The position numbers and the translations under genes are program-made. Below the pieces are notes generated by a model, which saw nothing but the letters and a program-made list of their open reading frames with translations, searched no databases and was not told the DNA's origin. A stretch of DNA of 64,000 nucleotides from Allacma fusca (Eukaryota; Arthropoda; Collembola; Symphypleona; Sminthuridae): NCBI GenBank assembly GCA_947179485.1, contig OX359249.1, positions 47,939,415-48,003,414 on the forward strand. The letters run 5' to 3'. Of this stretch, positions 34,661-47,582 are shown one piece after another. The number at the start of each line of letters is the position of its first letter. Position 1 is the first letter of the stretch.

Positions 34661-35499
34661 GTAGTTAAGCATGTAGTTAAGCTTGCTGTTAAGCATGCTG
34701 TTAGGCATGCAGTTAAGCATGTAGTTAAGCATGCAGTTAAGCATGCAGTTAGGCATACAGTTAAGCATACAGTTAGGCATACAGTTAAGCATGCAGTTAA
34801 GCATGCAGTTCAGCATGAAGTTAAGCTTGCAGTTAAGCATGCAGTTAAGCATGCAGTTAAGCATGCAGTTAAGCATGCAGTTAAGCATGCAGTTAAGCAT
34901 GCAGTTAAGCATGCAGTTAAGCATGCAGTTTAGCTTGCAGTTAAGCATGTAGTTAAACATGCAGTTAGGCATACAGTTAGGCATACAGTTAAGCACGCAG
35001 TTAAGCATGCAGTTAAGCATGCAGTTAAGCTTGCAGTTAAGCATGCAGTTAAGCATGCAGTTAAGCATGCAGTTAAGCATGCAGTTAAGCATGCAGTTAA
35101 GCTTGCAGTTAAGCATGTAGTTAAACATGCAGTTAATTTTACAGTTAAGCATGCAGTTAAGCATGCAGTTAAGCTTGCAGTTAAGCTTGCGGTTAAGCAT
35201 GCAGTTTAGCATGCAGTTAAGCATGCAGTTAAGCTTGCAGTTAAGCATGCAGTTAAGCATGCAGTTAAGCATGCAGTTTAGCATACAGTTAAGCATGCAG
35301 TGAAGCATGCAGTGAAGCATGCAGTTTAGCATACAGTTAAGCATGCAGTGAAGCATGCAGTCAAGCATGCAGTTTAGCATGCAGTTTAGCATGCAGTTAA
35401 GCATGCAGTTAAGCATGCAGTTAAGATTGCAGTTAAGCATGCAGTTAAGCATGCAGTTAAGATTGCAGTTAAGCATGCAGTTAAGCATGCAGTTAAGAT
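34661..35499 (+). repeat. Divergent satellite segment between HOR G and HOR H
   Basis: About 70 monomers with a high share of variants: GCATGTA in succession, GTTAAGCATGCT, GTTAGGCATACA and GTTAAGCATACA, GTTCAGCATGAA, GTTAATTTTACA (about 35,137) and GTTAAGCTTGCG. From about 35,280 comes the first GTGAAG/GTCAAG module, followed by repeated GTTAAGATTGCA. That module recurs through the right half of the window and was not seen to its left. Confidence 0.8.
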
Positions 35500-38400
35500 T
35501 GCAGTTAAGCATGTAGTTAAACATGCAGTTAAGATTGCAGTTAAGCATGTAGTTAAACATGCAGTTAAGCATGCAGTTAAGCATGCAGTTAAGCATGTAG
35601 TTAAGCATGCAGTTAAGCATGCAGTTTAGCTTGCAGTTAAGCATGCAGTTTAGCATGCAGTTAAGTATGCAGTTAAGCTTGCAGTTAAGCTTGCAGTTAA
35701 GCATGCAGTTAAGCTTGCAGTTAAGCTTGCAGTTAAGCTTGCAGTTAAGCATGCAGTTAAGCATGCAGTTAAGCTTGCAGTTAAGCATGCAGTTAAGCAT
35801 GCAGTTAAGCTTGCAGTTAAGCATGCAGTTAAGCATGCAGTTAAGCTTGCAGTTAAGCATGCAGTTAAGCATGCAGTTAAGCATGCAGTTAAGATTGCAG
35901 TTAAGCATGTAGTTAAACATGCAGTTAAGCTTGCAGTTGAGCATGCAGTTAAGCATGCACTTAAGCATGCAGTTAAGCATGCAGTTAAGCATGCAGTTAA
36001 GCATGCAGTTAAGTTTGCAGTTAACCATGCAGTTAAGCATGCAGTTAGGCATGCATTTAAGCATGCATTTAAGCATGCAGTTAAGCATGCAGTTAATCAT
36101 GCAGTTAAGCATGCAGTTAAGCATGCAGTTAAGCTTGCAGTTAAGCATGCAGTTAAGCTTGCAGTTAAGCATGCAGTTAAGCATGCAGTTAAGTTTGCAG
36201 TTAAGCATGCAGTTAAGCATGCATTTAAGCATGCAGTTAAGTTTGCAGTTAAGTTTGCAGTTAAGCAAGTAGTTAAGCATGCAGTTAAGCATGCGGTTAA
36301 GCATGCAGTTAAGCTTGCAGTTAAGTTTGCAGTTAAGCATGCAGTTTAGCATGCAGTTAAGCATGCAGTTAAGCTTGCAGTTAGACATGCAGTTTAGCAT
36401 GCAGTTAAGCATGCAGTTAAGCATGCAGTTAGGCATGCAGTTAAGCATGCAGTTAAGCTTGCAGTTAAGATTGCAGTTAAGCATGTAGTTAAACATGCAG
36501 TTAAGCATGCAGTTAAGCATGCAGTTAAGCATGCAGTTAAGCATGCAGTTAAGCATGCAGTTAAGCATGCAGTTTAGCTTGCAGTTAAGCATGCAGTTTA
36601 GCATGCAGTTAAGCATGCAGTTAAGCATGCACTTAAGCAGGCAGTTAAGCATGCAGTTAAGCATGCAGTTAAGCATGCAGTTAAGTTTGCAGTTAAGCAT
36701 GCAGTTAAGCATGCATTTAAGCATGCAGTTAAGTTTGCAGTTAAGTTTGCAGTTAAGCAAGTAGTTAAGCATGCAGTTAAGCATGCAGTTAGGCATGCAT
36801 TTAAGCATGCATTTAAGCATGCAGTTAAGAATGCAGTTAAGCATGCAGTTTAGCTTGCAGTTAAGCATGCAGCTAAGCTTGCAGTTAAGCATGCAGTTAA
36901 GCATGCAGTTAAGTTTGCAGTTAAGCATGCAGTTAAGCATGCATTTAAGCATGCAGTTAAGTTTGCAGTTAAGTTTGCAGTTAAGCAAGTAGTTAAGCAT
37001 GCAGTTAAGCATTCGGTTAAGCATGCAGTTAAGCTTGCAGTTAAGTTTGCAGTTAAGCATGCAGTTTAGCATGCAGTTAAGCATGCAGTTAAGCTTGCAG
37101 TTAAGCATGCAGTTTAGCATGCAGTTAAGCATGCAGTTAAGCATGCAGTTAGGCATGCCGTTAAGCATGCAGTTAAGCTTGCAGTTAAGCTTGCAGTTAA
37201 GCATGCAGTTAAGCTTGCAGTTAAGCTTGCAGTTGAGCATGCAGTTGAGCATGCAGTTAAGCATGCAGTTAAGTATGCAGTTAAGCATGCAGTTAGGCAT
37301 GCAGTTAAGCATGCAGTTAAGCATGCAGTTAAGCATGCAGTTAAGCATGCAGTTAAGCATGCAGTTAAGCATGCATTTATGCTTGCAGTTAAGCTTGCAG
37401 TTAAGCATGCAGTTAAGCATGCAGTTAAGTTTGCAGTTAAGCAAGTAGTTAAGCATGCAGTTAAGCATGCGGTTAAGTATGCAGTTAAGCATGCAGTTAA
37501 GCTCGCAGTTAAGCTTGCAGTTAAGCATGCAATTAAATTTGCAGTTAAGCTTGCAGTTAAGCATGCAGTTTAGCATGCAGTTAAGCATGCAGTTAAGCTT
37601 GCAGTTAAGCTTGCGGTTAAGCATGCAGTTTAGCATGCAGTTAAGCATGCAGTTAAGCTTGCAGTTAAGCATGCAGTTAAACATGCAGTTAAGCATGCAG
37701 TTAAGATTGCAGTTAAGCATGTAGTTAAACATGCAGTTAAGCATGCAGTTAAGCATGCAGTTAAGCATGCAGTTAAGCATGCAGCTAAGCATGCAGTTTA
37801 GCTTGCAGTTAAGCATGCAGTTAAGCATGCAGTTAAGCTTGCAGTTAAGCATGTAGTTAAACATGCAGTTAAGCATGCAGTTAAGCATGCAGTTAAGCAT
37901 GCAGTTAAGCATGCAGTTAAGCATGCAGTTAAGCATGCAGTTTAGCTTGCAGTTAAGCATGCAGTTTAGCATGCAGTTAAGCATGCAGTTAAGCTTGCAG
38001 TTAAGCTTGCAGTTAAGCATGCAGTTAAGCTTGCAGTTAAGCTTGCAGTTAAGCATGCAGTTAAGCATGCAGTTAAGCTTGCAGTTAAGCATGCAGTTAA
38101 GCATGCAGTTAAGCATGCAGTTAAGATTGCAGTTAAGCATGTAGTTAAACATGCAGTTAAGCTTGCAGTTGAGCATGCAGTTAAGCATGCACTTAAGCAT
38201 GCACTTAAGCATGCAGTTAAGCATGAAGTTAAGCATGCAGTTAAGCATGCAGTTAAGTTTGCAGTTAAGCATGCAGTTAAGCATGCAGTTAATCATGCAG
38301 TTAAGCATGCAGTTAAGCATGCAGTTAAGCATGCAGTTAATCATGCAGTTAAGCATGCAGTTAAGCATGCAGTTAAGCATGCAGTTAAGCATGCAGTTAT

Positions 38401-39362
38401 GCTTGCAGTTAAGCTTGCAGTTAAGCATGCAGTTAAGCATGCAGTTAAGCATGCAGTTAAGCAAGTAGTTAAGCATGCGGTTAAGCATGCGGTTAAGTAT
38501 GCAGTTAAGCATGCAGTTAAGCTCGCAGTTAAGCTTGCAGTTAAGCATGCAGTTAAATTTGCAGTTAAGCTTGCAGTTAAGCATGCAGTTTAGCATGCAG
38601 TTAAGCATGCAGTTAAGCTTGCAGTTAAGCTTGCAGTTAAGCATGCAGTTGAGCATGCAGTTAAGCATGCAGTTAAGTATGCAGTTAAGCATGCAGTTAA
38701 GCATGCAGTTAAGCATGCAGTTAAGCTTGCAGTTAAGCATGTAGTTAAACATGCAGTTAGTTTTACAGTTAAGCATGCAGTTAAGCATGCAGTTAAGCTT
38801 GCAGTTAAGCTTGCAGTTAAGCATGCAGTTTAGCATGCAGTTAAGCATGCAGTTAAGCTTGCAGTTAAGCATGCAGTTAAGCATGCAGTTTAGCATGCAG
38901 TTTAGCATACAGTTAAGCATGCAGTGAAGCATGCAGTGAAGCATGCAGTTTAGCATACAGTTAAGCATGCAGTGAAGCATGCAGTCAAGCATGCAGTTTA
39001 GCATGCAAATAAGCATGCAGTTAAGATTGCAGTTAAGCATGCAGTTAAGCATGCAGTTAAGATTGCAGTTAAGCATGCAGTTAAGCATGAATTTAAACAT
39101 GCAGTTAAGCATGCAGTTAAGATTGCAGTTAAGCATGTAGTTAAACATGCAGTTAAGCATGCAGTTAAGCATGCAGTTAAGCATGCAGTTAAGCATGCAG
39201 TTAAGCTTGCAGTTAAGCATGCAGTTTAGCATGCAGTTAAGCATGCAGTTAAGCTTGCAGTTAAGCTTGCAGTTAAGCATGCAGTTGAGCATGCAGTTAA
39301 GCATGCAGTTAAGTATGCAGTTAAGCATGCAGTTAAGCATGCAGTTAAGCATGCAGTTAAGC
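35500..39362 (+). repeat. HOR H, copy 1 (about 3.86 kb)
   Basis: Tandem partner of 39,363-43,245. The offset runs 3,864, 3,852, 3,864, 3,888, 3,900 and back to 3,852 bp along the unit, always a multiple of 12. Ordered markers are GTTAAGATTGCA with GCATGTA-GTTAAACATGCA, GTTAACCATGCA, GCATGCATTTAAG pairs, GTTAATCATGCA, the two-GTTTGCA/AAGCAAGTA motif, GTTAGACATGCA, GCAGGCA (about 36,637), GTTAAGAATGCA, GCAGCTAAG, GTTAAGTATGCA, a GTTATGCTTGCA signature at about 37,378, GCAATTAAATTTGCA, GTTAAGCTTGCG, a second signature at about 38,398 and the GTGAAG/GTCAAG module at about 38,900-39,000. Confidence 0.82.
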
Positions 39363-42300
39363 TTGCAGTTAAGCATGTAGTTAAACATGCAGTTAAGATT
39401 GCAGTTAAGCATGTAGTTAAACATGCAGTTAAGCATGCAGTTAAGCATGCAGTTAAGCATGTAGTTAAGCATGCAGTTAAGCATGCAGTTTAGCTTGCAG
39501 TTAAGCATGCAGTTTAGCATGCAGTTAAGTATGCAGTTAAGCTTGCAGTTAAGCTTGCAGTTAAGCATGCAGTTAAGCTTGCAGTTAAGCTTGCAGTTAA
39601 GCATGCAGTTAAGCATGCAGTTAAGCTTGCAGTTAAGCATGCAGTTAAGCATGCAGTTAAGCTTGCAGTTAAGCATGCAGTTAAGCATGCAGTTAAGCTT
39701 GCAGTTAAGCATGCAGTTAAGCATGCAGTTAAGCATGCAGTTAAGATTGCAGTTAAGCATGTAGTTAAACATGCAGTTAAGCTTGCAGTTGAGCATGCAG
39801 TTAAGCATGCACTTAAGCATGCAGTTAAGCATGCAGTTAAGCATGCAGTTAAGCATGCAGTTAAGCATGCAGTTAAGTTTGCAGTTAACCATGCAGTTAA
39901 GCATGCAGTTAGGCATGCATTTAAGCATGCATTTAAGCATGCAGTTAAGCATGCAGTTAATCATGCAGTTAAGCATGCAGTTAAGCATGCAGTTAAGCTT
40001 GCAGTTAAGCATGCAGTTAAGCTTGCAGTTAAGCATGCAGTTAAGCATGCAGTTAAGTTTGCAGTTAAGCATGCAGTTAAGCATGCATTTAAGCATGCAG
40101 TTAAGTTTGCAGTTAAGTTTGCAGTTAAGCAAGTAGTTAAGCATGCAGTTAAGCATGCGGTTAAGCATGCAGTTAAGCTTGCAGTTAAGTTTGCAGTTAA
40201 GCATGCAGTTTAGCATGCAGTTAAGCATGCAGTTAAGCTTGCAGTTAGACATGCAGTTTAGCATGCAGTTAAGCATGCAGTTAAGCATGCAGTTAAGCTT
40301 GCAGTTAAGCATGCAGTTAAGCTTGCAGTTAAGATTGCAGTTAAGCATGTAGTTAAACATGCAGTTAAGCATGCAGTTAAGCATGCAGTTAAGCATGCAG
40401 TTAAGCATGCAGTTAAGCATGCAGTTAAGCATGCAGTTTAGCTTGCAGTTAAGCATGCAGTTTAGCATGCAGTTAAGCATGCAGTTAAGCATGCACTTAA
40501 GCAGGCAGTTAAGCATGCAGTTAAGCATGCAGTTAAGCATGCAGTTAAGTTTGCAGTTAAGCATGCAGTTAAGCATGCATTTAAGCATGCAGTTAAGTTT
40601 GCAGTTAAGTTTGCAGTTAAGCAAGTAGTTAAGCATGCAGTTAAGCATGCAGTTAGGCATGCATTTAAGCATGCATTTAAGCATGCAGTTAAGAATGCAG
40701 TTAAGCATGCAGTTTAGCTTGCAGTTAAGCATGCAGCTAAGCTTGCAGTTAAGCATGCAGTTAAGCATGCAGTTAAGTTTGCAGTTAAGCATGCAGTTAA
40801 GCATGCATTTAAGCATGCAGTTAAGTTTGCAGTTAAGTTTGCAGTTAAGCATGCATTTAAGCATGCAGTTAAGTTTGCAGTTAAGTTTGCAGTTAAGTTT
40901 GCAGTTAAGCATGCAGTTTAGCATGCAGTTAAGCATGCAGTTAAGCTTGCAGTTAAGCTTGCAGTTAAGCATGCAGTTTAGCATGCAGTTAAGCATGCAG
41001 TTAAGCATGCAGTTAAGCTTGCAGTTAAGCTTGCAGTTAAGCATGCAGTTAAGCATGCAGTTAAGCTTGCAGTTAAGCTTGCAGTTAAGCATGCAGTTAA
41101 GCTTGCAGTTAAGCTTGCAGTTGAGCATGCAGTTGAGCATGCAGTTAAGCATGCAGTTAAGTATGCAGTTAAGCATGCAGTTAGGCATGCAGTTAAGCAT
41201 GCAGTTAAGCATGCAGTTAAGCATGCAGTTAAGCATGCAGTTAAGCATGCAGTTAAGCATGCATTTATGCTTGCAGTTAAGCTTGCAGTTAAGCATGCAG
41301 TTAAGCATGCAGTTAAGTTTGCAGTTAAGCAAGTAGTTAAGCATGCAGTTAAGCATGCGGTTAAGTATGCAGTTAAGCATGCAGTTAAGCTCGCAGTTAA
41401 GCTTGCAGTTAAGCATGCAATTAAATTTGCAGTTAAGCTTGCAGTTAAGCATGCAGTTTAGCATGCAGTTAAGCATGCAGTTAAGCTTGCAGTTAAGCTT
41501 GCGGTTAAGCATGCAGTTTAGCATGCAGTTAAGCATGCAGTTAAGCTTGCAGTTAAGCATGCAGTTAAACATGCAGTTAAGAATGCAGTTAAGATTGCAG
41601 TTAAGCATGTAGTTAAACATGCAGTTAAGCATGCAGTTAAGCATGCAGTTAAGCATGCAGTTAAGCATGCAGCTAAGCATGCAGTTTAGCTTGCAGTTTA
41701 GCTTGCAGTTAAGCATGCAGTTAAGCATGCAGTTAAGCTTGCAGTTAAGCATGTAGTTAAACATGCAGTTAAGCATGCAGTTAAGCATGCAGTTAAGCAT
41801 GCAGTTAAGCATGCAGTTAAGCATGCAGTTAAGCATGCAGTTTAGCTTGCAGTTAAGCATGCAGTTTAGCATGCAGTTAAGCATGCAGTTAAGCTTGCAG
41901 TTAAGCTTGCAGTTAAGCATGCAGTTAAGCTTGCAGTTAAGCTTGCAGTTAAGCATGCAGTTAAGCATGCAGTTAAGCTTGCAGTTAAGCATGCAGTTAA
42001 GCATGCAGTTAAGCATGCAGTTAAGCTTGCAGTTAAGCATGTAGTTAAACATGCAGTTAAGCTTGCAGTTGAGCATGCAGTTAAGCATGCACTTAAGCAT
42101 GCACTTAAGCATGCAGTTAAGCATGAAGTTAAGCATGCAGTTAAGCATGCAGTTAAGTTTGCAGTTAAGCATGCAGTTAAGCATGCAGTTAATCATGCAG
42201 TTAAGCATGCAGTTAAGCATGCAGTTAAGCATGCAGTTAATCATGCAGTTAAGCATGCAGTTAAGCATGCAGTTAAGCATGCAGTTAAGCATGCAGTTAT

Positions 42301-43245
42301 GCTTGCAGTTAAGCTTGCAGTTAAGCATGCAGTTAAGCATGCAGTTAAGCATGCAGTTAAGCAAGTAGTTAAGCATGCGGTTAAGCATGCGGTTAAGTAT
42401 GCAGTTAAGCATGCAGTTAAGCTCGCAGTTAAGCTTGCAGTTAAGCATGCAGTTAAATTTGCAGTTAAGCTTGCAGTTAAGCATGCAGTTTAGCATGCAG
42501 TTAAGCATGCAGTTAAGCTTGCAGTTAAGCTTGCAGTTAAGCATGCAGTTGAGCATGCAGTTAAGCATGCAGTTAAGTATGCAGTTAAGCATGCAGTTAA
42601 GCATGCAGTTAAGCATGCAGTTAAGCTTGCAGTTAAGCATGTAGTTAAACATGCAGTTAATTTTACAGTTAAGCATGCAGTTAAGCATGCAGTTAAGCTT
42701 GCAGTTAAGCTTGCAGTTAAGCATGCAGTTTAGCATGCAGTTTAGCATACAGTTTAGCATACAGTTAAGCATGCAGTGAAGCATGCAGTGAAGCATGCAG
42801 TTTAGCATACAGTTAAGCATGCAGTGAAGCATGCAGTCAAGCATGCAGTTTAGCATGCAAATAAGCATGCAGTTAAGATTGCAGTTAAGCATGCAGTTAA
42901 GCATGCAGTTAAGATTGCAGTTAAGCATGCAGTTAAGCATGAATTTAAACATGCAGTTAAGCATGCAGTTAAGATTGCAGTTAAGCATGTAGTTAAACAT
43001 GCAGTTAAGCATGCAGTTAAGCATGCAGTTAAGCATGCAGTTAAGCATGCAGTTAAGCTTGCAGTTAAGCATGCAGTTTAGCATGCAGTTAAGCATGCAG
43101 TTAAGCTTGCAGTTAAGCTTGCAGTTAAGCATGCAGTTGAGCATGCAGTTAAGCATGCAGTTAAGTATGCAGTTAAGCATGCAGTTAAGCATGCAGTTAA
43201 GCATGCAGTTAAGCTTGCAGTTAAGCATGTAGTTAAACATGCAGT
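39363..43245 (+). repeat. HOR H, copy 2 (about 3.88 kb)
   Basis: Same order as copy 1. Differences include GTTAAGCTTGCA for GTTAGGCATGCA near 40,293, an added stretch of GTTTGCA and GCTTGCA monomers at about 40,850-40,920, GTTAAGAATGCA at about 41,579, GTTAATTTTACA at 42,659 for GTTAGTTTTACA in copy 1, and no equivalent of one short consensus stretch near 38.85 kb. The match ends where copy 2 runs into another GTTAATTTTACA monomer at about 43,247. Confidence 0.82.
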
Positions 43246-43934
43246 TAATTTTACAGTTAAGCATGCAGTTAAGCATGCAGTCAAGCTTGCAGTTAAGCTT
43301 GCAGTTAAGCATGCAGTTTAGCATGCAGTTAAGCATGCAGTTAAGCTTGCAGTTAAGCATGCAGTTAAGCATGCAGTTTAGCATGCAGTTTAGCGTACAG
43401 TTAAGCATGCAGTGAAGCATGCAGTGAAGCATGCAGTTTAGCATACAGTTAAGCATGCAGTGAAGCATGCAGTCAAGCATGCAGTTTAGCATGCAAATAA
43501 GCATGCAGTTAAGATTGCAGTTAAGCATGCAGTTAAGCATGCAGTTAAGATTGCAGTTAAGCATGCAGTTAAGCATGAATTTAAACATGCAGTTAAGCAT
43601 GCAGTTAAGATTGCAGTTAAGCATGTAGTTAAACATGCAGTTAAGCATGCAGTTAAGCATGCAGTTAAGCATGCAGTTAAGCATGCAGTTAAGCATGCAG
43701 TTAAGCATGCAGTTTAGCTTGCAGTTAAGCATGCAGTTTAGCATGCAGTTAAGCATGCAGTTAAGCTTGCAGTTAAGCTTGCAGTTAAGCATGCAGTTAA
43801 GCTTGCAGTTAAGCTTGCAGTTAAGCATGCAGTTAAGCATGCAGTTAAGCTTGCAGTTAAGCATGCAGTTAAGCATGCAGTTAAGCATGCAGTTAAGCAT
43901 GCAGTTAAGATTGCAGTTAATTATGTAGTTAAAC
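43246..43934 (+). repeat. Partial re-copy of the end of HOR H
   Basis: Repeats 42,658-43,245 at an offset of 588, then 636 bp: GTTAATTTTACA, GCTTGCA monomers, the GTGAAG/GTCAAG module, GCAAATAAGC, GTTAAGATTGCA monomers, GCATGAATTTAAAC and GCATGTA-GTTAAACATGCA. It includes private GTCAAGCTTGCA (about 43,280) and GCGTACA (about 43,394). It leads directly into the 1.6-1.9-kb HOR series. Confidence 0.78.
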
Positions 43935-45674
43935 ATGCAGTTAAGCTTGCAGTTGGGCATGCAGTTAAGCATGCAGTTAAGCATGCAGTTAAGCATGCAG
44001 TTAAGCATGCAGTTAAGCATGCAGTTAAGCATGCAGTTAAGCATGCAGTTAAGTTTGCAGTTAAGCATGCAGTTAAGCATGCCGTTAGGCATGCATTTAA
44101 GCATGCAGTTAAGCATGCAGTTAAGCATGCAGTTAAGCATGCAGTTAAGCATGCAGTTAATCATGCAGTTAAGCATGCAGTTAAGCATGCAGTTAAGTTT
44201 GCAGTTAAGCATGCGGTTAAGCATGCGGTTTAGCATGCAGTTAAATTTGCAGTTAAGCATGCGGTTAAGCATGCAGTTAAGCATGCAGTTAAGCATGCAG
44301 TTAAGTTTGCAGTTAAGCATGCAGTTAAGCATGCAGTTAAGCATGCAGTTAGGCATGCATTTAAGCATGCAGTTAAGCATGCAGTTAAGCATGCAGTTAA
44401 GCATGCAGTTAAGCATGCAGTTAAGCATGCAGTTAATCATGCAGTTAAGCATGCAGTTAAGCATGCAGTTAAGCATGCAGTTATGCTTGCAGTTAAGCTT
44501 GCAGTTAAGCATGCAGTTAAGCATGCAGTTAAGCATGCAGTTATGCTTGCAGTTAAGCTTGCAGTTAAGCATGCAGTTAAGCATGCAGTTAAGTTTGCAG
44601 TTAAGAAAGTAGTTAAGCATGCGGTTAAGCATGCGGTTAAGTATGCAGTTAAGCATGCAGTTAAGCATGCAGTTAAGCTCGCAGTTAAGCTTGCAGTTAA
44701 GCATGCAGTTAAATTTGCAGTTAAGCTTGCAGTTAAGCATGCAGTTTAGCATGCAGTTAAGCATGCAGTTAAGCTTGCAGTTAAGCTTGCAGTTAAGCTT
44801 GCAGTTGAGCATGCAGTTAAGCGTGCAGTTAAGTATGCAGTTAAGCTTGCAGTTAAGCTTGCAGTTAAGCATGCAGTTTAGCATGCAGTTAAGCATGCAG
44901 TTAAGCTTGCAGTTAAGCATGCAGTTAAGCATGCAGTTTAACATACAGTTAAGCATGCAGTGAAGCATGCAGTGAAGCATGCAGTTTAGCATACAGTTAA
45001 GCATACAGTGAAGCATGCAGTCAAGCATGCAGTTTAGCATGCAGTTAAGCATGCAGTTAAGATTGCAGTTAAGCATGCAGTTAAGCATGCAGTTAAGATT
45101 GCAGTTAAGCATGCAGTTAAGCATGAATTTAAACATGCAGTTAAGCATGCAGTTAAGATTGCAGTTAAGCATGTAGTTAAACATGCAGTTAAGCATGCAG
45201 TTAAGCAAGCAGTTAAGCATGCAGTTAAGCAAGCAGTTTAGCTTGCAGTTAAGCATGCAGTTTAGCATGCAGTTAAGCATGCAGTTAAGATTGCAGTTAA
45301 GCATGCAGTTAAGCATGCAGTTAAGATTGCAGTTAAGCATGCAGTTAAGCATGAATTTAAACATGCAGTTAAGCATGCAGTTAAGATTGCAGTTAAGCAT
45401 GTAGTTAAACATGCAGTTAAGCATGCAGTTAAGCATGCAGTTAAGCATGCAGTTAAGCATGCAGTTTAGCTTGCAGTTAAGCATGCAGTTTAGCATGCAG
45501 TTAAGCATGCAGTTAAGCTTGCAGTTAAGCATGCAGTTAAGCTTGCAGTTAAGCTTGCAGTTAAGCATGCAGTTAAGCATGCAGTTAAGCTTGCAGTTAA
45601 GCATGCAGTTAAGCATGCAGTTAAGCATGCAGTTAAGCATGCAGTTAAGATTGCAGTTAATTATGTAGTTAAAC
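43935..45674 (+). repeat. HOR K, copy 1 (1,740 bp = 145 monomers)
   Basis: First of four head-to-tail copies. Each copy starts after GTTAATTATGTA-GTTAAACATGCA with GTTAAGCTTGCA and the rare GTTGGGCATGCA. Then come GCCGTTAGGCATGCATTTAAG, GTTAATCATGCA, two GCGG monomers before GTTTAGCATGCA, GTTAAATTTGCA, a second GTTAATCATGCA, two GTTATGCTTGCA signatures, GTTAAGAAAGTA (about 44,602), GTTAAGCGTGCA (about 44,820), the GTGAAG/GTCAAG module, GCATGAATTTAAAC twice and GTTAAGCAAGCA monomers. Confidence 0.85.
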
Positions 45675-47582
45675 ATGCAGTTAAGCTTGCAGTTGGGCAT
45701 GCAGTTAAGCATGCAGTTAAGCATGCAGTTAAGCATGCAGTTAAGCATGCAGTTAAGCATGCAGATAAGCATGCAGTTAAGCATGCAGTTAAGTTTGCAG
45801 TTAAGCATGCAGTTAAGCATGCCGTTAGGCATGCATTTAAGCATGCAGTTAAGCATGCAGTTAAGCATGCAGTTAAGCATGCAGTTAAGCATGCAGTTAA
45901 TCATGCAGTTAAGCATGCAGTTAAGCATGCAGTTAAGTTTGCAGTTAAGCATGCGGTTAAGCATGCGGTTTAGCATGCAGTTAAATTTGCAGTTAAGCAT
46001 GCGGTTAAGCATGCAGTTAAGCATGCAGTTAAGCATGCAGTTAAGTTTGCAGTTAAGCATGCAGTTAATCATGCAGTTAAGCATGCAGTTAAGCATGCAG
46101 TTAAGTTTGCAGTTAAGCATGCGGTTAAGCATGCGGTTTAGCATGCAGTTAAATTTGCAGTTAAGCATGCGGTTAAGCATGCAGTTAAGCATGCAGTTAA
46201 GTTTGCAGTTAAGCATGCAGTTAAGCATGCAGTTAAGCATGCAGTTAGGCATGCATTTAAGCATGCAGTTAAGCATGCAGTTAAGCATGCAGTTAAGCAT
46301 GCAGTTAAGCATGCAGTTAAGCATGCAGTTAATCATGCAGTTAAGCATGCAGTTAAGCATGCAGTTAAGCATGCAGTTATGCTTGCAGTTAAGCTTGCAG
46401 TTAAGCATGCAGTTAAGCATGCAGTTAAGCATGCAGTTATGCTTGCAGTTAAGCTTGCAGTTAAGCATGCAGTTAAGCATGCAGTTAAGTTTGCAGTTAA
46501 GAAAGTAGTTAAGCATGCGGTTAAGCATGCGGTTAAGTATGCAGTTAAGCATGCAGTTAAGCATGCAGTTAAGCTCGCAGTTAAGCTTGCAGTTAAGCAT
46601 GCAGTTAAATTTGCAGTTAAGCTTGCAGTTAAGCATGCAGTTTAGCATGGAGTTAAGCATGCAGTTAAGCTTGCAGTTAAGCTTGCAGTTAAGCTTGCAG
46701 TTGAGCATGCAGTTAAGCGTGCAGTTAAGTATGCAGTTAAGCTTGCAGTTAAGCTTGCAGTTAAGCATGCAGTTTAGCATGCAGTTAAGCATGCAGTTAA
46801 GCTTGCAGTTAAGCATGCAGTTAAGCATGCAGTTTAACATACAGTTAAGCATGCAGTGAAGCATGCAGTGAAGCATGCAGTTTAGCATACAGTTAAGCAT
46901 ACAGTGAAGCATGCAGTCAAGCATGCAGTTTAGCATGCAGTTAAGCATGCAGTTAAGATTGCAGTTAAGCATGCAGTTAAGCATGCAGTTAAGATTGCAG
47001 TTAAGCATGCAGTTAAGCATGAATTTAAACATGCAGTTAAGCATGCAGTTAAGATTGCAGTTAAGCATGTAGTTAAACATGCAGTTAAGCATGCAGTTAA
47101 GCAAGCAGTTAAGCATGCAGTTAAGCAAGCAGTTTAGCTTGCAGTTAAGCATGCAGTTTAGCATGCAGTTAAGCATGCAGTTAAGATTGCAGTTAAGCAT
47201 GCAGTTAAGCATGCAGTTAAGATTGCAGTTAAGCATGCAGTTAAGCATGAATTTAAACATGCAGTTAAGCATGCAGTTAAGATTGCAGTTAAGCATGTAG
47301 TTAAACATGCAGTTAAGCATGCAGTTAAGCATGCAGTTAAGCATGCAGTTAAGCATGCAGTTTAGCTTGCAGTTAAGCATGCAGTTTAGCATGCAGTTAA
47401 GCATGCAGTTAAGCTTGCAGTTAAGCTTGCAGTTAAGCATGCAGTTAAGCTTGCAGTTAAGCTTGCAGTTAAGCATGCAGTTAAGCATGCAGTTAAGCTT
47501 GCAGTTAAGCATGCAGTTAAGCATGCAGTTAAGCATGCAGTTAAGCATGCAGTTAAGATTGCAGTTAATTATGTAGTTAAAC
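45675..47582 (+). repeat. HOR K, copy 2 (1,908 bp = 159 monomers)
   Basis: Same order as copy 1 plus an internal tandem duplication of 168 bp (14 monomers). The GTTAATCATGCA to double-GCGG to GTTAAATTTGCA stretch is present twice, at about 45,901-46,068 and 46,069-46,236. The extra 168 bp accounts exactly for the length difference from copy 1. It shares GTTAAGAAAGTA with copy 1 and GATAAGCATGCA (about 45,764) with copies 3 and 4. Confidence 0.85.
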